Shown: positions 1 through 6,829, numbered from the stretch's first letter. The stretch is 12,697 bases of DNA from an uncultured Candidatus Saccharibacteria bacterium (GCA_938046115.1 CALIXX010000060.1:1-12697); one strand, 5' to 3'. A program made the numbers and translations. The notes: generated by a model not told the origin, from the letters alone.

Positions 1-510
1 GATATTACGGTCATTCTGGAAGGCCAGGCGCGTACCCTTGCCCTGGGTATTGGATGACCACTGGGCAGCACCGGTGTGGCTGTAGAGCACCAGGTTGCCA
101 TCCTTTTGGAAGGTGAGGATAAATTCGCGGCCACCGCTGGTTTTGCCCGTCGTCAGGCAGAAGTTGTTTGGCGTAAAGTTGACGGTCTTGTTACCCCAGT
201 TGAAACTAGCCGTGCGTTCATACACAGCCTTCGTCTTTTTATCATAATACTCACCGCCACTCAGCTGCCAGTGGTAGGTGTCGAAAAATTCATTCTTGGG
301 GCCGCCTGCAGCACCTAGGCCACGACCGTCCTCGGTTGTCTTCCAGTATTCGTATGAGTTCATGCTTTTGACTCGGCCGATCATTGCGCTACACGTATTG
401 CGAGCGTCGGTGATCTCGCGCTGGGTTGCACCAGCTTGTGCACCACCAAAGCACACCAATGCAGCCGCCACTGCCGCACCGGCCAGCGGGTAGATTGCTA
501 ACTTTTTCAT
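1..510 (-). CDS. Secreted bulb-type (B-type) lectin, C-terminus beyond window
   Basis: The gene runs off the left edge; 170 N-terminal residues are visible. Residues 1-28 form a Sec signal peptide (MKK start, Ala/Val/Leu-rich core, cleavage likely near AGA). The mature part has conserved cysteines at 40 and 118, and from about residue 130 a bulb-type lectin domain. One complete mannose-binding signature QxDxNxVxY is seen (Q135, D137, N139, V141, Y143) and a second begins at Q165 before the edge. In the known family this motif binds alpha-D-mannose, so secreted mannan or mannoside binding is inferred. The ATG at 508-510 is chosen over the one at 514-516 because AGGAG lies 8 nt upstream of it but only 2 nt from the other. 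It is a close tandem paralog of the lectin gene at 772-1632, with long stretches of near-identical DNA in the lectin domain. Confidence 0.85.
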   Translation of the reverse strand, partial: MKKLAIYPLAGAAVAAALVCFGGAQAGATQREITDARNTCSAMIGRVKSMNSYEYWKTTEDGRGLGAAGGPKNEFFDTYHWQLSGGEYYDKKTKAVYERTASFNWGNKTVNFTPNNFCLTTGKTSGGREFILTFQKDGNLVLYSHTGAAQWSSNTQGKGTRLAFQNDRNI

Positions 511-556
511 TGTCATCACTCCTTTGTAGAGAAGAGTTAGGCTAATATATGCGTTG

Positions 557-562
557 ATTATA
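557..562 (-). promoter_or_regulatory. -10 box of the first lectin gene
   Basis: A perfect TATAAT on the minus strand lies about 47 nt upstream of the chosen ATG. That would give a 5' leader of roughly 40 nt carrying AAAGGAG. No good -35 box is seen; a T-rich stretch occupies that position. The terminator at 695-723 separates this promoter from the upstream paralog, so the two lectins are probably separate transcripts. Confidence 0.6.
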
Positions 563-694
563 GCCGATGTATATAAAACAAAAAAGACATAAATGATGCA
601 CAATTGACAACTATCTGAGATACCTCTGTTTCTCTACACATAAGAATACCACACTCCCCCGCTTCTTCTCTCTAATACAAACCATCCACCTACC

Positions 695-723
695 AAAACC
701 CCGCACCATTATCTGATGCGGGG
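695..723 (-). terminator. Terminator of the second lectin gene
   Basis: A 7-bp GC-rich stem (699-705 with 717-723, CCCCGCA/TGCGGGG) with an 11-nt loop is followed on the minus strand by TTTT. It lies about 50 nt downstream of the stop of the gene at 772-1632. The T-run is short, so termination may be incomplete. The rest of 517-771 is an AT-rich spacer with no supported gene. Confidence 0.7.
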
Positions 724-771
724 GGATAAGCACGCTAAGCGAGACACTTACTCACTAGCGACAAGCGCAGG

Positions 772-1632
772 TTAGTTATCAAACGTTCCAACGATGTTGA
801 CGTGGTTTCGTATGCCATCGCCTTGTGCTTCGTTGGTGACTGTGAATGAGCCATAGGTAGCGCGCTGTGGGTACTGTGGCGAGGCCCAGTTGGTCTCGGG
901 GATACCCTCGATGGTGCGGTCGGTCGCCCGCAGGGTGAGCACACCGGTGTTTTGCGGCTTGGTTGTGGTGCGACGCGACGCATGGAACCACTCTGGTGTT
1001 TGCTGCGCCTTGGCATAGCCGTGCCACCAACGCTGGCCAGGCTGAGCAATCTTAGCACCGCGGCGTGGTGTACTCCACTGCCAGCTCGATGCCCAGATGG
1101 CTTTGTTGTTCTTGTCATACACGACGATGTTGCGATCGCCCTGGAAGGCCAGGCGCGCACCCTTGCCCTGAGTATTCGATGCCCACTGAGCCGTACCAGT
1201 GTGGCTGTAGAGTACTAAGTTGCCATCCTTTTGGAAGGTGAGAAGGAGCTCGCGGCCACCCGTCGTCTTGCCACTACTCAAGCAGAAGCTCCCTGGCGCA
1301 AAGTTGACTGTCTTGCTCCCCCAGACAAAGCGCCCGCTGTTGGCAAATGATTCGTTGGAGGCCCAGTCGTACACCTCTGTGCCGGCCACCACCCAGCCAT
1401 GCTGCTGGCGAAAGCTGTTGGTTGCATCGGCGCTGTGGTCTTCTGGGTAGCCCTCCGGCATCTTCCAGTAGGCATATGCATTGGCCGCCTTGACCTGCCC
1501 TACCACTGTGCTACACGCCGCCCGCGCTGCACTGAGCTCTTGCTCGGTAGCATGAGCTGGCGCACCACTCAGGCACACCATGGCTGCGGCCACTGCCACG
1601 CCTGCCAGCGAATAGTTAATTAACTTCGTCAT
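772..1632 (-). CDS. Secreted bulb-type (B-type) lectin
   Basis: This is a 286-residue secreted protein. Residues 1-28 are a signal peptide (cleavage likely after AHA). Cysteines 40 and 117 match the paralog and could form a disulfide. A bulb-type lectin domain spans about 125-185 with two canonical QxDxNxVxY motifs: Q134/D136/N138/V140/Y142 and Q164/D166/N168/V170/Y172. Plant and bacterial members bind mannose with this motif, so binding of mannosylated glycans outside the cell is inferred. Residues 190-286 form a Trp/Arg-rich C-terminal region I do not recognise. There is no membrane anchor or sorting tail, so the protein should be released or held non-covalently. GGAGG lies 4-5 nt before the ATG. 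It is followed by its own terminator and then by a tandem paralog, and is divergent from the GH16 gene. Confidence 0.88.
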   Translation of the reverse strand: MTKLINYSLAGVAVAAAMVCLSGAPAHATEQELSAARAACSTVVGQVKAANAYAYWKMPEGYPEDHSADATNSFRQQHGWVVAGTEVYDWASNESFANSGRFVWGSKTVNFAPGSFCLSSGKTTGGRELLLTFQKDGNLVLYSHTGTAQWASNTQGKGARLAFQGDRNIVVYDKNNKAIWASSWQWSTPRRGAKIAQPGQRWWHGYAKAQQTPEWFHASRRTTTKPQNTGVLTLRATDRTIEGIPETNWASPQYPQRATYGSFTVTNEAQGDGIRNHVNIVGTFDN

Positions 1633-1665
1633 ACACCCTCCTTCGTGTTAGGTTGTTGTGCCTCT

Positions 1666-1671
1666 AGTATA
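1666..1671 (-). promoter_or_regulatory. -10 box of the second lectin gene
   Basis: TATACT on the minus strand lies 33 nt upstream of the ATG, giving a leader of about 27 nt that includes GGAGG. No convincing -35 hexamer is seen. The box is part of a divergent intergenic region shared with the GH16 gene. Confidence 0.45.
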
Positions 1672-1840
1672 CCCCACTATCCTCTGTTGTAATAGCCCAA
1701 AAGACCACCCCTTATTACCCCATCTCTGTAGCGGTGTAAAAACCACATCGTGCTGTGGAAATAGCGTGGATAACTGCCCACACTGCGAGAATATACAGTG
1801 CTCTCTCGCCCTGGCAAAAATATGCATTATGCAGCGAGTC

Positions 1841-1880
1841 TTGCAAGATTATGGGACTAACCCCTTGCAAAAAACTAACC
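1841..1880 (+). repeat. Paired direct repeats at the GH16 promoter
   Basis: TTGCAA occurs at 1841-1846 and 1865-1870, and ACTAACC at 1856-1862 and 1874-1880. The pair TTGCAA then ACTAACC is therefore written twice, with the second copy containing the -35 box and part of the spacer. This arrangement could be an operator for a regulator binding across the -35 region; that role is inferred. Confidence 0.4.
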
Positions 1881-1894
1881 ATAAGCGTTATAAT
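1865..1894 (+). promoter_or_regulatory. Promoter of the GH16-propeller gene
   Basis: TTGCAA (1865-1870), an 18-bp spacer and a perfect TATAAT (1889-1894) predict transcription from about 1901. This places the upstream in-frame ATG at 1896 outside the transcript and supports the GTG start at 1938. Confidence 0.75.
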
Positions 1895-1922
1895 CATGCT
1901 CATAACGTTTTTAGACAAAAAC

Positions 1923-1940
1923 AGGGGGGACAAAACGGTG
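1923..1940 (+). promoter_or_regulatory. Ribosome binding site deciding the GTG start
   Basis: AGGGGGGA (1923-1930) sits 7 nt before GTG at 1938-1940. GTG is immediately followed by a lysine-led signal peptide. The longer in-frame readings starting at 1755 or 1896 lack a Shine-Dalgarno sequence and begin before or at the promoter. Confidence 0.75.
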
Positions 1941-4634
1941 ATAAAAAAAGCAATTATTGTGCTTGCGGCACTTGGTAGTGTTGTGTTGCTTGCACTTCTC
2001 TATCATGGCACAACACATGCCGACCAATGGGGTATGGTGTGGCACGACGAGTTTACTGGCTCGGCTGTGTCTGGCGAGTGGGACATACTGAAGCAAAATA
2101 CTGACAACTTACGCAATACCCACCTCGCCTACAGCCCAAATAATCTCAAGGTTGCCAACAGCCATCTCGAGATTACCACGCAGCGCCACTGCGTGAGCAA
2201 TTTGAACGAGCCGCTCACCAGTGCCAACATGAGTGAGCAGCCCTGCCCCAGCGGCACCACAACGCGCTACCTTAGTGGACGAGTTAAGAACAAGGCCAAG
2301 GTTGTCGATGGCACTAAGCCATTCCGAGCAGAGATTCGGGCGAAGTTTAATTGGAATGGTAAGCGTGGCACACGGCCGTCGCTGTGGATGGTAAGCGGCA
2401 ATACCCTGCAAAACTGCAACGACAATCCCAAGGCCAACGACCCATACGGCGAGCTAGACATCATCGAGTGGTACTCATCCACACCAAATTACGCGTGGTC
2501 GACCACCCATATGTCGTGCTACCACCATGGCGCCGATGGCAAATGGAAGACTGGCTGGCGGACGCGCGCCCTCTCGCACAGTGGCGAGCACTATGCCGGT
2601 GCGCGGCCAGGCTCGTTTGCATACGAGTGGCACACCTGGGCCGTTGAGTATGATGGTACGACGGTCAAGTACTTTGTAGACGACCAACCCATCAAGGTAT
2701 ATCGCTACCATGTGAGCCCTACCGACGATGGCAACATCCTCCCCAGGACGGATGCCGAACCACTGACGAAGGTCGCCAGCCAAGAGAATATCAATGGTGC
2801 ATTCCACCGCGGCTGGCAATTCATCCTCAATGACTACGTCGAGATTAGCAAAAACCTCAGCCCTATCGACCCATCTGAGCCATTCCCCACCCAGACGATG
2901 CTGATCGACTATGTGCGCGTCTTCCAAAAGGGTGCGGGCACGCAGCCACCTGCAACAGTAGTGCCCGAAACCGGCACAAAATGGGCCAAGCATGATGCCG
3001 CGGGCGACCGCAAATGGTCTGCCCTTGCCAGCTCGGCCGATGGGAGCAAACTGGCAGCTGCCGCCTGGGGTGGCACAATCCACACCTCTCGCGACGGTGG
3101 CGCGACCTGGACGGAGCAGCCAAAGTCTGAGGTGCGCAACTGGGTGAGCATTGCCAGCTCGGCCGACGGGAGCAAGATTGCGGCACTCTACGACTGGGGC
3201 GGCTACATCATGACATCGCAAGACGGCGGTGCAACGTGGCACAAGCACGCGATGAGTGGGTCGATCAACTGGATGTCGATCGCGAGCTCGGCTGATGGTA
3301 ATAAGCTGGTGGCTGTCGCCAAGGATCACGTTATCTACACCTCGCGCGATGGCGGTGCAACCTGGACGGAGCAGCCAAAGTCGGGCAGCCGCAAATGGCG
3401 CGCCGTCACAAGCTCGGCCGACGGTAATAAACTAGCCGCAGTCGTCGAAGGCGGTGCTATCTATACCTCCTTAGACGGCGGCAAGACCTGGACAGAACGC
3501 GCCCAAGCCGGCAGCCGCACCTGGACATCAATTGCCAGCTCGCCCGATGGCACAAAGCTCGTCGCAACAGCTGCTGGTGGTAACGTCTACATCTCGACCA
3601 ATGGTGGCGCGACGTGGACGGAACGCAGCGTGGACGGCCGGCACAACTGGACAGCGGCAACCATCTCGGCCGATGGCAGCACCCTCGCTGCAACAGCTGG
3701 CGGTGGTGGTTATATCTACGTATCGACCGACGGCGGCGCAACGTGGGTGGCTCAGACGTCGCCTGGCGTGCCCAACTGGTCGACTCTTGCCAGCTCGACA
3801 GATGGGAGCAAACTCGTAGCTGCTGCCTATGGTGGCATGGTATACACCACTACCCAGCAGATAGAGGACGGCACACTGGCCGCTGCCGAGGCTGCTGTAG
3901 CCCGAGCCGAAGCCAGCAAGAACCCAGCAGACATTGCTACTGCCCAAGCTCGCATTGCGGCCGTCAAGGATGCACGCAAACAAGCTGCTCTCCAGGCTCG
4001 GCTTAACGCCATCACATCAGCCCCATCAGCCCCATCCACACCAACACCCAAGCAGCCAAATCAGCCAACCAACTCAACTACCATTACCCAGCCACACGGC
4101 GGTGCGGTATCGCTCGCTACAGCCGGTACACCCTGCAGCCATATTGCTTCGGCCGAGCCGGCAACCGCCCCCGCACAGTACCAAGGCCGGGTTCTGCGCA
4201 ACAGCGTGCGCTTCACCATCACCTGTGCTGGGCAGACCGCTCACACTGGCTACACCACCCATGTAGCACTCACACTAAGCCAGCACTATCGCGACCCAAG
4301 CCGCCTCACCGTGCTCAAGCTGGCCAAAGGTGGCTCAGTCATCGAAGACATCACAAGCCGGATCAACTTTGGCACAAACCCGAGCGGCACACGCACAACA
4401 ATTGCCTACGATGTGACCGACGGCGGCTTTGGTGACGAAGATGGCACTGCCAACGGCACGATCCTCGACCCCATCGCCATCTACGAAGATACATCGCACA
4501 CTGGCTCTACCAGCAACTCATCGCGCCCTAGTGGCCTCCTTGCCAACACTGGCGACAGCCTCTTCCCCACCGCCCTCGCTGCAATTGCACTGGGCAGCGG
4601 CGGGGTGTGGATGCTCCGCAGGCGGCGCTCGTAG
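1938..4634 (+). CDS. Wall-anchored GH16 glycosidase with Asp-box propeller
   Basis: This 898-residue surface protein begins at GTG. Residues 1-28 are a signal peptide. About 31-331 is a glycoside hydrolase family 16 domain; the catalytic ELDIIE motif gives E172 as nucleophile, D174 as helper and E177 as acid/base, so the enzyme looks active on a beta-linked glucan or galactan (substrate unknown). About 345-640 holds seven 42-residue units, six with Asp boxes of the S-x-D/N-G-G-x-T-W type at 384, 427, 469, 511, 553 and 596, predicting a seven-bladed beta-propeller. An Ala-rich helical segment (643-692) and Pro/Thr linker follow. About 727-850 resembles the choice-of-anchor U domain (ending D-x-T-D-G-G-x-G-D-x-D-G-T-A-N-G-T), with cysteines 733 and 763. 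The tail is LANTG (868-872), a hydrophobic helix and RRRR, a cell-wall sorting arrangement; LAxTG is the class E sortase preference in Actinobacteria. The gene is monocistronic. Confidence 0.88.
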   Translation: MIKKAIIVLAALGSVVLLALLYHGTTHADQWGMVWHDEFTGSAVSGEWDILKQNTDNLRNTHLAYSPNNLKVANSHLEITTQRHCVSNLNEPLTSANMSEQPCPSGTTTRYLSGRVKNKAKVVDGTKPFRAEIRAKFNWNGKRGTRPSLWMVSGNTLQNCNDNPKANDPYGELDIIEWYSSTPNYAWSTTHMSCYHHGADGKWKTGWRTRALSHSGEHYAGARPGSFAYEWHTWAVEYDGTTVKYFVDDQPIKVYRYHVSPTDDGNILPRTDAEPLTKVASQENINGAFHRGWQFILNDYVEISKNLSPIDPSEPFPTQTMLIDYVRVFQKGAGTQPPATVVPETGTKWAKHDAAGDRKWSALASSADGSKLAAAAWGGTIHTSRDGGATWTEQPKSEVRNWVSIASSADGSKIAALYDWGGYIMTSQDGGATWHKHAMSGSINWMSIASSADGNKLVAVAKDHVIYTSRDGGATWTEQPKSGSRKWRAVTSSADGNKLAAVVEGGAIYTSLDGGKTWTERAQAGSRTWTSIASSPDGTKLVATAAGGNVYISTNGGATWTERSVDGRHNWTAATISADGSTLAATAGGGGYIYVSTDGGATWVAQTSPGVPNWSTLASSTDGSKLVAAAYGGMVYTTTQQIEDGTLAAAEAAVARAEASKNPADIATAQARIAAVKDARKQAALQARLNAITSAPSAPSTPTPKQPNQPTNSTTITQPHGGAVSLATAGTPCSHIASAEPATAPAQYQGRVLRNSVRFTITCAGQTAHTGYTTHVALTLSQHYRDPSRLTVLKLAKGGSVIEDITSRINFGTNPSGTRTTIAYDVTDGGFGDEDGTANGTILDPIAIYEDTSHTGSTSNSSRPSGLLANTGDSLFPTALAAIALGSGGVWMLRRRRS
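2970..3857 (+). repeat. Seven tandem propeller-blade repeats
   Basis: Each unit of about 126 bp encodes a tryptophan, then a core like S-S-A-D-G-x-K-L, a Gly-Gly turn, a Y/H-T-S strand and an Asp box with T-W-T-E. The seventh unit has no Asp box strand. The sequence just before the first unit (K-W-A-K-H-D) could supply it, closing the ring by the usual velcro arrangement. Blades are diverged, so this is an old amplification and not a CRISPR or recent tandem array. Confidence 0.75.
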
Positions 4635-4661
4635 CGCACTACTACCCCACACAGGTACACC

Positions 4662-4699
4662 TCGGCTTGGATACTATGCTATCCAAGCCGATTTCTTTT
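4662..4699 (+). terminator. Terminator of the GH16-propeller gene
   Basis: A perfect 12-bp stem (4662-4673 with 4680-4691) with a 6-nt loop CTATGC is followed by TTTCTTTT. It starts 27 nt after the stop codon, a strong intrinsic terminator. Confidence 0.92.
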
Positions 4700-5225
4700 G
4701 CCTCCTCGCGCGTATTAGTCTGTGTATGCAAGCTTGCTAATATGAGCGAAATTCGCATTGGTTGGCAGTGTACGGCTAGCACTCTAGTCGTCCCCACGCT
4801 GCTTTGGGTAAGAATAAGAGCAAGCTATGTGATATTTCCCCTCCAGCCCAAACTGCCCTCAATAGGCGCAGTGCTATTCGTCGGCTCGGTGCGATCGCTC
4901 ACGCTGCCGTTGATGCACTCATAAGGCTGGTGCACTAGTGATCGACACCGAGACACGCCACACGGGAGGTAAGCTCTATCGGCGGCCACCATCTCTAGCA
5001 TCATAACCGCGCACAGCCAAAGGCCACACCAACACGGTCGTGGCCCACCTATTCTCACCCAAGAGCCCCTAGCAGCGCGCTAGTGCTGGTACTCGACCTA
5101 TGCAAGGTATTTATCTTGCTGCTTATCTTCAAGCACGGCTATGCTATATCGCTGCTACGTCAGTACCCGAGCCGCTCAATATAATATAATTACTCTAATA
5201 CAGGCCACACTCTACCCTGCCAACC
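4700..5225. other. 526-bp spacer between convergent genes, no supported gene
   Basis: The spacer lies between two terminators of converging genes. It has no open frame with a ribosome binding site and no tRNA, tmRNA or RNase P RNA signature that I can find. It has the GC level of the coding neighbours, unlike the AT-rich promoter regions. Small inverted repeats are present: a 9-bp hairpin with one bulge at 5022-5045 with a 5-nt loop, the palindrome GCAAGCTTGC near 4728, and CTAGC/GCTAG around 5069-5083. A minus-strand TATATT/TATTAT-like -10 lies near 5180. It could be a decayed gene or a structured RNA; neither is shown. Confidence 0.5.
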
Positions 5226-5260
5226 AAAAAAGAGAAAGGCATACTGTATGCCTTTCTCTT
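5226..5260 (-). terminator. Terminator of the propeller-stalk gene
   Basis: A perfect palindrome spans 5230-5260 (arms about 14 bp around 5245), followed on the minus strand by TTTTT. It begins 28 nt after the stop of the gene at 5289-6746. There is no T-run on the plus side, so it serves the minus strand only. Confidence 0.92.
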
Positions 5261-5288
5261 GGGTATAGAGACGCTGTAGTGCAGTGCT

Positions 5289-6746
5289 CTAGTTCTTGCG
5301 GCTCTTGATGAACCAGAAGCTTCCGGCGCCAAGACCACTGGCTGCGAGTGCAGCAACGAGCCATACGCTGTCGCCGGTGTCGGCGAGAGCTGGACCTTCG
5401 TGCTTAGCAGGAGCGGCAGCCTCTGCTGCTGGTTTAGCTGCAGGTGCTGGGTTGGCTGCTGGTGCTTGTTCTGCAGCTGGAGCCGGCTCTTCTGCTGGTG
5501 CAGGTTCTACGGCTGGCTCAGCTGGGGCTGGATTTGCAGGCGCGGGTGTAGCAGGTGCAGGATTGGCAGGTGCCGGGGTAGCTGGTGCTGGGGTTGCGGG
5601 CACAGGTGTGGCCGGAGCAGGATTTGCAGGCGCGGGCGTTGCGGGCGCAGGGTTTGCCGGAGCAGGATTTGCTGGGGCCGGAGTCGCAGGTGCGGGCGTC
5701 GCTGGAGCGGGGGTAGCTGGTGCTGGAGTGGCCGGAGCAGGTGTAGCGGGCGCAGGATTGGCCGGAGCTGGGTTAGCCGGTGCCGGGTTTGCCGGAGCGG
5801 GGTTGGCGGGCGCGGGGTTTGCCGGAGCTGGCTGCACAACTGGCTTGTCCTTAGCTGTTGCTGTGTTGATGTTGCCACCGTTGAGTGCTGCAGCGAGGTT
5901 AGCCCCGTCGTTCGACATAACAACAGCCGACCACGCACCGGTAGCAGCGCTGTCATTTTCCATCCAGGTTACACCACCGTCATCTGAAGTGTAGATCTTG
6001 CCACCATTGACGGTTGCAGCAAGCTTCATACCATCAGCCGAGCTAGCGATTGATGTCCACTTCTGGGTGCCAGCAGCTGCTTGCTCTGTCCAGGTGACAC
6101 CGCTGTCTGTCGAGGTGTAGACAACGCCGTCGGCAACAGTTGCAGCAAGCTTAGTGCCATCAGCCGAGCCGGCGATCGATGTCCACTTCTTCGCACCTGG
6201 GTTGGCTTGCTCTTTCCAGCTTGCGCCAGAGTTAGTAGAGGTAAATACCCCACGGTTGGTTGCCACAGCGGCGAGCTTGGTGCCATCGGCCGAGCTCGTC
6301 ACAGACACCCAGTCACCAGCAGCTCCTGGGAGACCATTTTTCGTCCAGGTAGCACCTGAGTCATTCGAAGTGTACATGTAGCCACCCCATTGGTAAAAGG
6401 CAGCGATCTTACTACCATCAGCCGAGCTGGCAAGAGCCGTCCACTTTTGCGGCGCAGGAAGGCCGGTTATTGGTCGTTCCTTCCAGGTGACACCACTGTC
6501 TGTCGAGGTGTAGACATTCCCGACATTCACTGCTGCAACGAGCTTGGTGCCGTCTGTCGAGCCAGCCATTGCCGACCAGTTCTTTGTGCCAGAGCCAGCT
6601 TGGTCCTTCCAAGCTACCTCTTGGGCGGCACGTGTGGGCTGGGCAAACAATGCCACCATAGCGGCTACCGCCACCAGGCACCCAGCCTGAGACACGCGAG
6701 CGAGCGTTCTCCATTTATTATACTTTGCTTGCCTGAGTTCCCTCAT
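5289..6746 (-). CDS. Surface Asp-box propeller protein with Pro/Ala stalk and LADTG tail
   Basis: This 485-residue secreted protein has no recognisable catalytic domain. Residues 1-41 are a long signal peptide (basic N-region, hydrophobic core 22-35, cleavage near TRA-A). Residues 44-296 contain six W-led propeller units, five with Asp boxes (81, 127, 170, 212, 254, mostly S-x-D/N-S/G-G-x-T/S-W). The sixth lacks its last strand, which the N-terminal A-W-K-D-Q-A could supply. Residues 306-410 are 21 PAPAx pentapeptides, then a Glu/Ala/Pro-rich stretch to 450. LADTG (454-458), a hydrophobic helix and KSRKN form a sorting-type tail. The likely role is a wall-attached binding head on an extended stalk; the ligand is unknown. 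The start at 6746 is chosen because AAGGAGGG (6753-6760) lies 6 nt upstream; a longer in-frame ATG at 6776 would place that site inside the coding region. The propeller is paralogous to the one in the GH16 protein. Confidence 0.87.
   Translation of the reverse strand: MRELRQAKYNKWRTLARVSQAGCLVAVAAMVALFAQPTRAAQEVAWKDQAGSGTKNWSAMAGSTDGTKLVAAVNVGNVYTSTDSGVTWKERPITGLPAPQKWTALASSADGSKIAAFYQWGGYMYTSNDSGATWTKNGLPGAAGDWVSVTSSADGTKLAAVATNRGVFTSTNSGASWKEQANPGAKKWTSIAGSADGTKLAATVADGVVYTSTDSGVTWTEQAAAGTQKWTSIASSADGMKLAATVNGGKIYTSDDGGVTWMENDSAATGAWSAVVMSNDGANLAAALNGGNINTATAKDKPVVQPAPANPAPANPAPANPAPANPAPANPAPATPAPATPAPATPAPATPAPATPAPANPAPANPAPATPAPANPAPATPVPATPAPATPAPANPAPATPAPANPAPAEPAVEPAPAEEPAPAAEQAPAANPAPAAKPAAEAAAPAKHEGPALADTGDSVWLVAALAASGLGAGSFWFIKSRKN
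5517..5831 (-). repeat. 15-bp tandem repeat encoding 21 PAPAx units
   Basis: Twenty-one consecutive pentapeptides cover residues 306-410: five PAPAN, five PAPAT, then mixed PAPAN/PAPAT, one PVPAT and a final PAPAE. Synonymous third positions vary (GCA, GCG, GCC, GCT), so the DNA copies are imperfect. The product would be an extended polyproline-like stalk. Because the period is a multiple of three, gain or loss of units changes stalk length without breaking the frame. Confidence 0.9.
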
Positions 6747-6763
6747 GCAAAACCCTCCTTTTC

Positions 6764-6780
6764 TGTTGTGAAACACAACA
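6764..6780 (-). promoter_or_regulatory. 5' leader hairpin before the propeller-stalk start
   Basis: On the minus strand TGTTGTG, TTT and CACAACA form a perfect 7-bp stem in the leader, ending 3 nt before AAGGAGGG. It could protect the message or tune ribosome access. It is not followed by a T-run, so it is not an intrinsic terminator. Confidence 0.5.
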
Positions 6781-6799
6781 CCTTAAATATAACGTTCGC

Positions 6800-6829
6800 A
6801 TTATAACACTATTGTGCTTATGGTAACAA
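6800..6829 (-). promoter_or_regulatory. Promoter of the propeller-stalk gene
   Basis: TTGTTA (6824-6829), an 18-bp spacer and perfect TATAAT (6800-6805) predict a start near 6793 and a leader of about 47 nt. The GH16-propeller promoter has the same 18-bp spacing. Both also carry CATAAGC in the spacer and AACGTT shortly after the -10. Confidence 0.75.

Noticed and set aside
1755..1937. Longer start for the GH16-propeller protein
   Set aside because: The extra codons cover the promoter at 1865-1894, lack a ribosome binding site and would bury the signal peptide.
2475..3329. Minus-strand open frame of 284 codons inside the GH16-propeller gene
   Set aside because: It is antisense to clear GH16 and propeller coding, has no ribosome binding site, and its Arg/His/Cys-rich translation is typical of a shadow frame.
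4742..4924. 60-codon plus-strand frame starting MSEIRIGW
   Set aside because: It lies after a strong terminator with no promoter or Shine-Dalgarno sequence, and its translation has no convincing pattern.
4825..5058. 77-codon minus-strand frame in the spacer
   Set aside because: It has no ribosome binding site, a Cys/Trp/Pro-rich composition unlike the neighbours, and no motif.
4700..5225. tmRNA, RNase P RNA or tRNA in the long spacer
   Set aside because: I looked for the GAGGAAAGTCC core, the tmRNA tag start and tRNA T-loop/acceptor patterns on both strands and found none.
5517..5831. CRISPR-like array
   Set aside because: The repeats are contiguous 15-bp codon units in a coding frame, with no spacers. 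The propeller repeats of the GH16 gene are likewise protein repeats.
5296..5994. Long plus-strand open frame of 232 codons rich in Gly/Ala/Val
   Set aside because: It is the antisense reading of the PAPAx repeat and propeller of the minus-strand gene. It has no ribosome binding site, and its repetitive composition simply mirrors the repeat.
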